Positions 23,318 to 33,600 of a stretch of 64,000 nt of DNA are shown here, in pieces. Each line of letters begins with the position of its first letter. Positions within the stretch are counted from its first letter, which is position 1. The stretch covers positions 1-64,000 of the forward strand of contig PDHQ01000122.1 of assembly GCA_003339415.1 (NCBI GenBank), written 5' to 3'. A model generated the notes under the pieces. That model searched no databases. It saw only the letters and a program-made list of their open reading frames with translations, and was not told the origin of the DNA. Source of the stretch: Ophiocordyceps camponoti-saundersi (nom. inval.). Taxonomy: Eukaryota; Ascomycota; Sordariomycetes; Hypocreales; Ophiocordycipitaceae. The translations under genes and the position numbers were made by a program.

Positions 23318-24344
23318 GTTGAAGAAGCCAGTCCGTCTGAACGGGTCGCGTATATCAGAGTCTGGAGGGCCTCGGATAGGGAGCCGTCAAAAGCTGTGCT
23401 AGGGGGCCCCCTTTCTCATAAATTGTTGAAAGAACTCGCGCCTGACAGGCAACAAATGAGACGCGTATAAAGTTTTTTGATCAGGCGTCTCCTATGACGC
23501 ATCTGCTGCCTACCTGATTTCTAAAGAGGGGGGAGCGTGAGGTTGTTTAACAGCCTCGTCCTTGACGGCGCCCAGTTCTGTAGAAGCGATGCGGTAAGAG
23601 CCTCGTGATCCCAGCCATTGGTGCAGGCGTGACAGGGTGTCGATGACCTGGGATCAGCCACGAGTACCGAGACAGCCACCTGACGGAGCGAGGGCAGGAC
23701 GAGGGCGAGCCATAACGTTGCGTCGTACCCCTCACAAGCTTACACTGCCTCGCAGGATCAGTCAGGGGAGTCATACAGCAGGTAGTCCGCAGTAAGGTAG
23801 GTAGGGTAGCGTCTCTGCCGGCAAGCGGTATTCCTAGCTCGCTTTTGAACTGGCGTTGATCTCTCATCAGCTGACGGAAGGGCCATCCATAGAGGTACCT
23901 ACTACCTAGCTGAAGTCATCGAGAGTGAGCTAGCCTAGGTACCTAGTACACTAGGTACTTCTCGCCAAAGACACGGGTCCGAAATACTTACAGGTAGGCC
24001 ACTGCATTTCAATACCATATAGACGTCTCAGCCGTAGTGACTTGATCGCCTGCGTCATTGCCTTGACTCTCGACTGCTGCGGTCTCGCTTGTCTGGGTCT
24101 CGGCCGGGCCCGGTCCGTCTATCCCTGCCGAAGGGAGCAGCGTCTAATCCGTATCGATTGCCATATCCATGCTTATCGCTATCGCTCTTGAATTCGATAT
24201 GATAAGACACGACGTATCCATAAGGTGGTAGATACGTGCCTAGGTACCTACCTATAGGCTATTCGAGCCTCATCATCAAGGGTCTCCAAAACTCCACTAG
24301 CATCACTCCCTCACTCACCAGAGTCACCTCAACCACCGGTCTCC
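23318..24344. other. Intergenic between divergent genes, no supported gene
   Basis: This is the promoter region for APP1 (minus) and prefoldin subunit 5 (plus). TACCTAGG-type motifs are dense at about 23890-23960 and 24230-24255. A 106-codon open frame near 23550-23870 has no protein-like features and is not called. Confidence 0.55.
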
Positions 24345-25067
24345 ATGGCAGCCGAGCGAGAAACACGTCAAACTCCCTCAGATCTCCAAAAAGAATCCTC
24401 TTTGCGCTCGCTAACACGTCTGATAGCTCTGCAGTCGACCTCAACACGCTCGAGCCCGCGCAGCTCGCCCAAGTCAAGAAGCAGCTCGACGAGGAGCTAG
24501 AGCACCTGACCTCGTCCTACACCCAACTGAACGGCGCGCAAAACAGGTTCAAAGAATGTTTAATCTGCGTACGCAGCCGCTCAAGTTCCAACGGTCGGTG
24601 CCCCTCATGCCCTTCCCTGAGCCCGAGACTCGTCGCGGCCCTGCCAGCCTGCAGTTTCTCACTCTCCCAGCAGTATCCAAGTCTGTCTTGGTCCCCCTGA
24701 CCAACTCTCTGTACGTTCGAGGCGAGCTCTCAAACACTGAAACCCTTCTTGTCGATGTTGGCACCGGTTTTTTGGTGGAAAAGGTAAGGTAGTCTGCCTT
24801 CGTCCTTGCGCCACGGTGCTGACATACGGCTAGAAGCTGAAGTCAGCTGAGCAATTTTACGAGCGTAAGACGCAAGAGATCAACACAAACCTCCAGGGCC
24901 TTGAGTCTATAGTACAACGAAAGCGTAACAACGTGAAGGCCGTAGAAGACGGTACGCACGCGGTGATCTGCTAACCCGCTCAATTTCCGAACACTAACTT
25001 GAAGGCAGTTTTAAGACAAAAGCTTACGGCCTCCCAAGGCTCGCAAGCTTCTACGAGTAGTCAATGA
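24345..25067 (+). CDS. GIM5: Prefoldin subunit 5
   Basis: Five exons: 24345-24366, 24435-24593, 24671-24783, 24834-24951 and 25009-25067. They total 156 aa, the expected family size. The first exon encodes only MAAERET plus one base. The protein then shows the two coiled-coil arms around the beta-hairpin core: [53 protein letters not shown], then [20 protein letters not shown]. Prefoldin is a cytosolic hexameric co-chaperone that hands nascent actin and tubulin to the chaperonin CCT. Subunit 5 is one of its two alpha-class subunits. The exon 2/3 intron (24594-24670) could use either of two acceptors three bases apart (CAG or CAGCAG). The donor of intron 1 is non-canonical in its later bases (GTCAAA). 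Confidence 0.9.
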
Positions 25068-25242
25068 TCACCATCAGGGACATGGGTCATTCGCAGAGCA
25101 AAGCGTCCATTCGCAGCAAAGCGCATCTCAGCACGCTGTTGGTAACGCTGGACCCCATCTCCAGGCCTGGCCTCCCCTGAGCCAGCGCGCCGCTTGTACC
25201 TACATGCATATTTACTTAGCATATAACCTCCTGCCTACCTAT

Positions 25243-26991
25243 CTACCTGAGCACTGTCGAGTCCAACTCCAAGGCAGCCAACGCTGACTGCACCTCGATA
25301 ACGTGCTCCAGGAAGTTCAAGAACCCCGCTTCTGTGTTCTGCTCACCCGACGGCCATAAACTTCGCATTACTTCGTTCCAATCGTCCCGCTGCTCATGAG
25401 AACTTATACCCTCGAGCGTTTCTTCCCAGTGCAGTCCGTAGAACTCGATTCCCCAGCGTGTTTCAGGTTCGCTGTCTGTCTTCATCCGGCTCCACGTTTG
25501 GGAGACACTGACCTCGATGACATACTTGGTATTTCGGAATGGTAGCATCACGGACGTCTTGAGCACCGTAGACTCTACCTCGCCGCTTCCGGGCTGCGGT
25601 GTTACCTCGACCCGCGGCGGCTGGAAGGGTAGCGACTCGTCGTCCCCGCCTCTCTCAAATAGGCTGATACCCTCCATGACCTTACGGAGCGTAGCCGGAA
25701 ATTGGCCAACGGGCTCACAGCGATCGACCTGGAGGTTCCAGTCGAGTTGCCTATGTAGGAGACGTAAGTCAGCGTTTGCAATACTACTAACGAACCCATC
25801 TTACATGTCAGGTGCGGCCACTGTCCAGTTTAGGCGTGGCAATATTTCCCGCGACCTCATCCGAGCTGCAGAGAGCTGGGTCGGCAGTGTCGATTGTGCC
25901 TGAACGATGGATATAAGTTCCCTGTTTTGAAGTTTAAGTATTACGGTATGCTGTTTTTGCATTGAACCTTTGCTTTGGTTGACGAGTCCGATGGCCGGAT
26001 CCAAGAAGTGCTGGACAACCTTGTCAGCATTGACCACATCGAGAAGCCTATACGGAAAGCCGGTTAGCCTACCCGAGCCGCCGTAAGACTGCGCCATCCT
26101 GCTACTCACTCGGTGTGTATTCCTGCCCCGCCGCGCTTAGAGTAATGAGCCACCATCTCTTCGAAACTCGAGTAGGTCATAGAGTCTCCGACACCCCTTT
26201 TCCGCTGCCGTATCTCGAAGCGACCAAAGTTGACCCGTATCTTGAGGCCATTTCTTAGCGCTTTGAGAATATGGATTGACATCTCGAGAATGCCGCGAAG
26301 CTTATGAAAATTATCTAAAGCAAGGGGCAACGCGATTGACACAAGCGAAGGCGAGTTTAAAATAGACGTAGGCCGCGAGTTAAGCTTGACTGAGATACTT
26401 GCGCCAAGTTCGAGGCTGGAATCGGCAGGTTTCTGCACAAGGAATCGAGTAATCAGGTTCTCGCTGGATAGTCTCATATCGTGCATAAGCCAGTTGATTT
26501 CTGTCATGGCATTCTGCAGCCGCTTGATGTTATTAGCGCGAGCCTCGATGATATTACGCTCGCTGAAGATTATCCAAGCTTTGTTCCTCTTGCGTATATC
26601 GTCGAATCTTGTAGTCGTATCTAACCCACGCGGAAGCATGTGCTTCCCTGGGATAACAAGTGAAGCCTGAACTTAAGTCAGAAAGCGAAAGGTGTTACCG
26701 GAGTCGTTTGACTTCGCAAGAGGGACATACCTCGAAAAGAGAGTTCATCAAATTCTCCGGGGGCAGCTTCAGGTATTCTTCTTGAGCTGCCATCTGGGCT
26801 GTCTGACGTTTGGCATCCATCTGGGATTTTGCAGTCGCCATCTTGGTACCAAGATTCCACTTCTGCTTGCCTTGATCAGATGCATTTGCCTGAGATGAGG
26901 AACGGTCAAAATTATTGCCTCTCTCGGAAGTCTGTGGCTGTGACCACTGGCGGTTGGCGGGCGGCCTGCCAGCGCGTTGCTGCCTTCTCAT
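25243..26991 (-). CDS. Protein of unknown function
   Basis: Four exons: 26991-26731, 26666-26110, 26047-25805 and 25750-25243, about 522 aa, with strong donors (GTATGT, GTGAGT, GTAAGA) and consistent phases. I do not recognise the family. The N-terminal 90 residues are Gln/Arg/Ser-rich and probably disordered. The centre is a globular alpha/beta-looking region (RNKAWIIFSERNIIEARANN, then a segment containing INWLMHDMRL). It is followed by a domain with NFGRFEIRQRKRGVG, HTELLDVVNADKVVQHFLDP and DMQLDWNLQVDRCEPVG, and a C-terminal beta-rich part ending in an acidic helix. No membrane segment, signal peptide or catalytic motif stands out. The frame is open upstream of the chosen ATG to about 27150 but with no in-frame ATG. 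The gene starts only 270 bp from the copia LTR. Confidence 0.75.
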
Positions 26992-27261
26992 GGCGTCACT
27001 TAGCTGGTATGTGCTATTAACCCCGATGTTGACACCGCTGAGGGCAAATCTTGGTGCGTTCAAAGATTGACTTGGTAAGGGCGTGAGGTTGAAGAAAGAA
27101 AATTGAGGCTTGCGGTAGGAAAACGGCGAAGGCTTCGAGTCGAAAGGCAAGGCGGGGGTTTTTATGAGGTGCGGAAAGTGTGCCTTGTTTGCGAGGCACT
27201 TAAGTAGGTAGTAGTACCTACCTACCTACTAGGTAGTAGGTACAGGTAGGTAGGTAGGTAT

Positions 27262-27559
27262 TGTCAGACAAGAAGGAGGCGTGCAAATTGCATTAATTGA
27301 TGTGCTTACCCTCTCTAAACGGAGGGAATTATCGTTATCTTTATATATATAATAAGAACCTTCCGTATCTACCTCTTTAGCTATAATACCCTTATAAATA
27401 AGCCTTTATTCTTATAGCCTATATATTACCTTAGATATAGCCCTTTTTCCTAATAGGAATTCTATTTCCTAGGCTACGGATTCGTTACTATAATACCTAT
27501 ACGCTTTAAGGGATAATAAAAATATACGCTTAGCTTACCCTTATCTTAGCTCTCTAATA
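27262..27559 (-). repeat. Copia 3' LTR (left copy)
   Basis: 298 bp. The left half keeps C and G (it begins TGTCAGACAAG) while the right half is strongly decayed. It is the 3' LTR because the element reads on the minus strand. It shares long blocks with the right copy, for example GGAATTATCGTTATC and CCCTTTTTCCTAATAGGAAT. Confidence 0.88.
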
Positions 27560-27708
27560 TACCCCCGTAAGCGCTACGTATACCGCTTTTTATACTAGGT
27601 AAGTAATACTTACTTTTTAGAGGGTATAATTAAAGTTTCTTACGATAATTAAAGAAAAAGTTAAGGGTTAATTAGTAATAAAGTATATAAGTTAGTTTAT
27701 TTAGCTTA

Positions 27709-27787
27709 GAAAATATTAGATAATAGTTAAGCGGTTATTTTTATAGCTAAGCCCTTAATAGAGCTAGGTTTAATTCCCGGTACCTCC
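27709..27787 (+). other. tRNA-like relic, RIP-decayed (speculative)
   Basis: The segment ends TTTAATTCCCGGTACCTCC, resembling a tRNA T-arm plus acceptor 3' strand once RIP-type changes are allowed for. Its start, GAAAATA, could be a decayed partner of TACCTCC. A D-arm-like AGTTAAGCGG follows. The anticodon arm does not fold cleanly, so no isotype is given. It could be a captured tRNA or SINE piece, or chance. Confidence 0.2.
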
Positions 27788-29199
27788 TTAGTATATATTT
27801 TTAAGAATTATTATATAAGGGAGGCCCTTAATTAAGTAGCTTAGTTACTTAGCTATAATAAGGGGATTAAGGGCCTTTTTATTATAGTAAAATAGCTAAA
27901 TTACCTAGCTAGGGGTTTTCCTTAGTTAGTCTTATTAGTAATATTTTTAAATATTATTAACTTTTTTTTTATATATTTTAATAAGTTTACTATATTACCT
28001 TAACGATAAAGAAACTAATAAATAAGTTAAAAAAATTAGAAAGGAAAAGTTTATAAAGAAAATAAAGATATCGTAATCGAAAGTTTATAATATTTTAAAA
28101 TAATCTCCCTAATTAGAATAGATAATAAAAAAGATAATCTTAGGATAAGGGTATTATTTAACTAATAAGAAAATAATCGTAATAGCGATTAGGGAGTAAT
28201 AAAATAAAATTACTATTTAAATTTAGTAAAAATTAGTTAAAAGGGAAGGAAATAATAGTAATTTAAGGTAATACTTAAGTTATAATTAATAAAGTTAATT
28301 ATAGATATATAAGTCCGGATTTATTATATAAGATTAAAAGTAAATAAGTATAATTACTTATTTTAAATAGCCCTTTTAGAAAGTATTTTCTTCCTTTTAA
28401 GCTAAGTAAAAAGAGTTAATTAGAGGTATTTTCTTCCCTCTTTTTAACCTTTTTATCGATATATAATATAGTAAGGCTAATTTCTCTTTAGAAAGTGCGG
28501 AATTTCTCCCCTTAGAGCGGCTTTATTAGGCTATTAGCTATTATACTAAATATCTTAATCTAGCTTATCTTCGTATAGCTAGATTAAACCTCTTACTATA
28601 GCTAATACGAATAAATATTAATATAAAGAAGTTTTATTTTTAGCTTTAAATTCTCTTTAGTAATTAGCTTAATTATTTAAAAGTTATTATAGTAAACTAT
28701 AATATCTTATATAAGCTTAAATTATACTTCCTTATAAAGCCTCTTAAAGGCTTTAACTTCCTTAATAATATAAGAGAGGGCTAAGAATTCTACCTTTATA
28801 GATAAGGTTATAATAGTATCTTACTTACCTAATTTAAAAATAATTATACCCCTAAAAACTCGGATAATAAAGCCCCTAATACTTTTATAATTATAATTAT
28901 CCTTAAAGAAAATATTTAATATAGCTATAATAAAGGAATCGTAACTATTAAAGGTAATTAAAAAGTCCTAAAAGCTCTTAAGGAATTCTAAAACTTAGAT
29001 TATAAATTATATATATTAAGGGCCGGGATTAACGAGGCCTTATATAAGTTAGCTAATAGTAAATATAATATTAGCCTATATAATAATAGTAATATATATT
29101 AAGCTTCTAATAATAGCTTAATATCGCTTAATCTTTTCTTCTATTACTTACCCCTTAAAGGGGGGAATCTTCTTAAATATTATAAGCTATAGCTAAGTT

Positions 29200-29570
29200 T
29201 TCTTTACTAAGAGCCCTTTAAATTTTATTATAATTTTTTAAATATAGGATTTCTAACTTAGGAAAAATTATTTATTAGCCCGATCCTTAATAACCTCGAT
29301 ATTTAAAAACTATCTAAGATTACTAAGATCTTTAATTTAAAAGGCCTTTTTAATAGCCTCCTAAAACTTTATATACTTATCTATTTAATCTTTTCTAAAT
29401 AAAGCTATAAGATTATTAATATAAAAGAAAATAATAATCTTTCCGTTTATTATAATATAAAGGTTTTCCGAGATAGTCTAATAGCCTTAGCTTTTAAGCT
29501 AGGCTATAAGTAACTTATACTAAAGAAAAGGAGATTATCGAAAGCTATAAAAAGCTTTCTTTAATTTCTA
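29200..29570 (-). mobile_element. Copia reverse transcriptase relic (inside 27262-33432)
   Basis: Minus-strand reading gives KKAFYSFR-stop-SPFL-stop-YK, then IIIFFYINNLIALF, then DLSNLR-stop-FLNIEVI. These correspond in order to the copia boxes KAxYGxRxSPxLWYK, FFYVDDLIAL and DLGDLxWFLGIEV. Gly to Ser, Asp to Asn, and Trp or Arg to stop changes all fit RIP. Together they fix the family and orientation of the element. Confidence 0.85.
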
Positions 29571-32500
29571 AGCCCGGCCTAGCTTATTAAAGCCGGGGGG
29601 AAGCTTATAATAAACTTCCTTATTAAGATCGCTATTATAAAAAATATTAATAAAGTTATATTACTAAGCTTTAAAGTTAAAATAGGCCGTTAAGGCTATT
29701 AATAACCGGAATATTTATACTACTAATATATAAGCGTAAATAGATAATTTATTCGGCGGTTACTTATTTCCGTATATAATAACGCGGGCTTTATATTTCT
29801 AAAAGAAGCCTTATAAGTTAAACTTATAAATAAAAACCTATTTAAGATTAATTAACCGCTACCTTTAAGGTATAGCAGCTATTAAGATTTTTTTAGTAAC
29901 TTTATAATCTTTTATTTTTATTAACTTAACTTTTATAGCCTTTAGCTATTATATTTTATTAGGCTTATTATAAGCCTCTTTATATATAAAAGGGGGCTTT
30001 AGTAAATAGTCCTAATAAAGCTTATCTATAAGGGCTTAAGAGAGGATAAAGGCCGAATTCCCTATCTAATTAAAGGAGTTAGAGGTAAGAGGCGTATAAG
30101 AGGGCGTTTCCGCCTCTTTTATTAAGGGATCTATAAATCTAGCGCCGGGATAACTATTATCCCGCTCTTTAACGCTAGATTAATTAAAAGGGCTAGAAAA
30201 CGCGTTTTTAAGCGTTTCTTAAGATTAAGTATCGTTACCGGCCGGGTTACGTATACCGGGCTTTTCTCGTTATAAAAGCCCGAGGAGATTATTATTATTA
30301 ACTTCCTCCTTTTAATCTTTAACTATAGAAACCTAATAAAAGGCTTCTTTTAGCTAAGACTTTAAGAGGTATCTTTATAGTCTTACTTATAGAATACTTT
30401 TTTATTAAAAGTTATAAATAAAATACTAATTAGGGAGTACTTTTTTAAGAAGGGCACTTAGATTAGGTATTACGAGGAGGAAGTAATATTAGCTAAATAG
30501 CTAATATAAGCTTTTAGATTAAATTTACTTTAAAGGCCCCTTATAGCTTTCCTTATTATTAGAAACGCCTTATAATTATAAGCCCTAATATACCGTAAGT
30601 TTTAAATAAGATAATTCTCTAAATAACTCTTCTATTAAGGGTTATAGGTTTTAAGCTAATAGAGCCTTTATTTAATCGGCTATATAGCTACCCCCTTATT
30701 TACTTTACAAGGCGTCTTATTAAGTAAGTAAATAGCCGTTTATATAGCTATTAGCTATATATTATAAGGGAAGCCTAATTATATAAGGAGGTAAGTAGCT
30801 ATATAAGTTACGATACCTCCTAACCTCTCTATATAACCGTTTTAGTATACGTATACCGGAGAGGTAAATTAAATATTAATACTTTTAAATACTATATTAT
30901 CCCGGAAGGCCTTAGTAAAGAGGGCCTTCTCGTAATCTATTAGGATAATTAATACTTTTAGATTAAAAGCTCGGGCGATATAGGCCGTAAATTTAACCTA
31001 AATAGATAGCAGATTCGTTTTATAAGGAATATCGTAGCCTCTCCTTTCCCTCGTAAAGCGGTAAGTAAAGAAAGCTAAATAATTCGATCTATTATACCTT
31101 ACGCTTATATAGAATAGATTAAAAAAGATAATAGCTTAAGGGCGTTAAGGCTATAAGGCCTAATAGGGTACCTATAATTTCTCCTTCCTAAGTTTAGTAG
31201 TTATATAGATTTTATAATTAGTTATTAGGATAGCCTTATTAATATTAACCCCTAGTAACTTACTTAGTAAAGCTTATACCTCGACTTCTAGATAGCTTAT
31301 ATAAGTATGCTATAAGTCCTTATCTATTTTTACGATAAGTTAAGGGAGCTATAAGTTAACTAACGCTATTAAGGTTAGTTTAATAACTTAAAGCTATAGC
31401 TACTAAACCCTCGTAAGAGTATAATATAAAGTTACGTTATTCCTTAAATTATAAAGCTAGCTTATAAGATTATTTTAAGCGTAACCTTTTTCCGTAAAAA
31501 CTATTAAAAAAATAAAATTAGTATTAAAGTTAAGGTTAAACTTAATATTTATAAGAGTTATATAATAACCCGTTTTAATTATAAATATAACTATACTTAC
31601 TCCTAAAATAATAACCTTAATTATAATAATAATAAGATTAGCCTAGCTATTCGGGTTAAAAATATTAAATTAGTTAAGGGAGTTAAAAATATATATTAAG
31701 CACCTTTTATTAAGGAGAACGCTATTTTTTATCTCCGTACCTTTCGAAGTAAGATTCCTTAAAGCTATAAAAACGCCCGAGGTTTCCTTATCCCTCTATT
31801 AGCCGGTAATTCCTTTATTTTCCTTCTTTTATTAATTAACTTTCTATTAAGTTAATTAATTATAAGCTACCTTATTTATAACTTATTAAAGAAAGTTATT
31901 GTTAAGATTAATCCGATCTTATAGAAAAGGAGGGATTAAGTTAAGGAGGATATAAAAGTACCGCCTCTAATAATTTTCCTTCTTCTTAAACTCTTAAAAA
32001 TATTTTTAGCTATATTAAGTATAAACTTAAGCGTTATATTCTCTAATATCGTTAGTTAAAGAAGAAAGGGCCTAAGATATTAGGCAGCTATTATAATCTT
32101 TATTTTATAAAATATTTACTTTTATCTATTATTTAAAATTATCGTAAATAATAAAAGCTATTTTTTTCTTAGTTTGATTAGGCTTAGGGGCCTTATAATT
32201 AGCCCTCCTAAACTCCTAAAAAATATTAATAAATTAAGGAGCTTTTCCGCGGTCTTTATAGTAGACTAAATCGAGGTTATATTATATTATTTATATAAAT
32301 AAGAGATACTAATCCCTTATTATATAAATAAAATACTTAATATATACCTTATCGGTAAACCTTACGCTATTTAGTTATAAGTAAATCCGCTAAGCTTAGA
32401 TTAATTAAATAACTTAGTTATTAATATTTTTTTTAAAAAGGTTTTATAAAAAAAGATCCCGTAACTTATTTTCGGCTAACTTATATTTAGCTATTTCTCC

Positions 32501-33120
32501 GGGCTATATAAGGGCTTAAAAGGTAATAAGTTTCTCCCTAAGGGAGAAATCCCCTTAGATTAGGGATTAATAAGTAGATAAGAGGCTTACTTAGATAAAG
32601 GGATTTATCCCCTCTAATACTTTCTTTATCTAATAGTATTTTTTTAGGTTTTCTTAGAAATTTAGAAAAGTAAATATTTTATATTTTTCTCTAAGTAGTT
32701 AAAAAGTCTTAGGGTTAGGGGTCTCGCTCCTTATTTAACCTCTTAAGCTTATAAATAAGATTTCTAGTTAATCCGGCTTTATAAGGGTCTCTTATATTTC
32801 TAAGTTTATAAAAGATTAAATATTATAGCTTTATATTATATTAATAATATTTTAATATTAGTTAGTTTAATTTTTAGAGTTTTTAAAAATAAAGGTAAGT
32901 TTAACTAATATCGTAAAATTTACTATTATATTAGTTATTATATTATTAAAATTATTAATTATAATTAAAAATTAATAAATTTAAAAGTTATAAATCCGCT
33001 AAAGAAAATAATAATAGCTTTATTTTTATAAAAGCTTAATTAATTAAGTAAATTTATAAAATATAAGCTATATAGGCTATAAAAATAGTAAAATTAAACG
33101 AATTAGATTAAAAAGTATTA

Positions 33121-33134
33121 ACTAGGCTTATAAC
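33121..33134 (-). other. Primer-binding site of half-tRNA type (inferred)
   Basis: Immediately inside the 5' LTR the minus strand reads GTTATAAGCCTAGT. After allowing one G-to-A and C-to-T changes this matches the complement of the initiator tRNA-Met anticodon-arm region (GTTATGAGCCCAGC, recalled from fungal tRNAs). Drosophila copia primes from such a cleaved half-molecule. The match is short and relies on memory of the tRNA. Confidence 0.45.
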
Positions 33135-33432
33135 TATTAGATAAGAAAGAAGCGTATAAATTATATTAATTAATATACTTACCCTCTCTAAATAAAGGGA
33201 ATTATCGTTATCTTTATATATATAATAAGAACTTTCCGTATCTGCCTCTTTAGCTATAATACCTTTATAAATAAGCCTTTATTCTTATAGCTTATATATT
33301 GCCCCGGATATAGCCCTTTTTCCTAATAGGAATTCCGTTTCCTAGGCTGCGGATCCGTTACTATAATGCTTACACGCCTTAAGGGATAATAAAAACACAC
33401 GCCTAGCCCACCCTTGTCTTAGCCCTCTAATA
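33135..33432 (-). repeat. Copia 5' LTR (right copy)
   Basis: 298 bp, beginning TATTAGATAAG (decayed TGTCAGACAAG) and retaining C and G mainly in its right half, the reverse of the left copy. It is directly followed by the target duplication GGTAT. Confidence 0.88.
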
Positions 33433-33437
33433 GGTAT

Positions 33438-33600
33438 ATAGTATATGTGTGTGTGTGTATATTTAACGCTATAGAAGAGCCTAGGGGCGGAGCCCCTAAG
33501 ACCTTCGCCTCCCGAGGGGCATAAGGCGCCGCATAACGCCTTACGTGCTAGTTATATAACTATATATATAAGTAAGCAGGTATTAATAGCTATATTATAG
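33438..33600. repeat. GC-retaining island with GT microsatellite and hairpins
   Basis: Within the AT-rich block lies a short GT/AT microsatellite (about 33446-33462), then about 70 bp of GC-rich sequence. Two perfect 7-bp stems are visible: TAGGGGC-GGA-GCCCCTA (33482-33498) and TAAGGCG-CCGCATAA-CGCCTTA (33522-33543). Between them is a smaller CCTC-CC-GAGG stem. The island lies just beyond the presumed 3' end of the minus-strand LINE relic. It could be a LINE 3' structure or part of another element. Confidence 0.6.

Larger units (their letters stand above)
27262..33432 (-). mobile_element. Complete but RIP-inactivated Ty1/copia LTR retrotransposon
   Basis: Two direct repeats of equal length (298 bp, 27262-27559 and 33135-33432) bound a 6171-bp element flanked on both sides by the 5-bp duplication GGTAT (27257-27261 and 33433-33437). 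LTR differences are overwhelmingly C/T and G/A: TGTCAGACAAG in one reads TATTAGATAAG in the other. The internal region has no open frame, but its minus strand preserves copia reverse transcriptase motifs. A run of G (minus strand, near 27561-27566) sits just inside the 3' LTR, as expected for a polypurine tract. A primer-binding-like site lies just inside the 5' LTR (33121-33134). Integrase, protease and gag were not individually resolved. It cannot encode protein as it stands. Confidence 0.9.
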
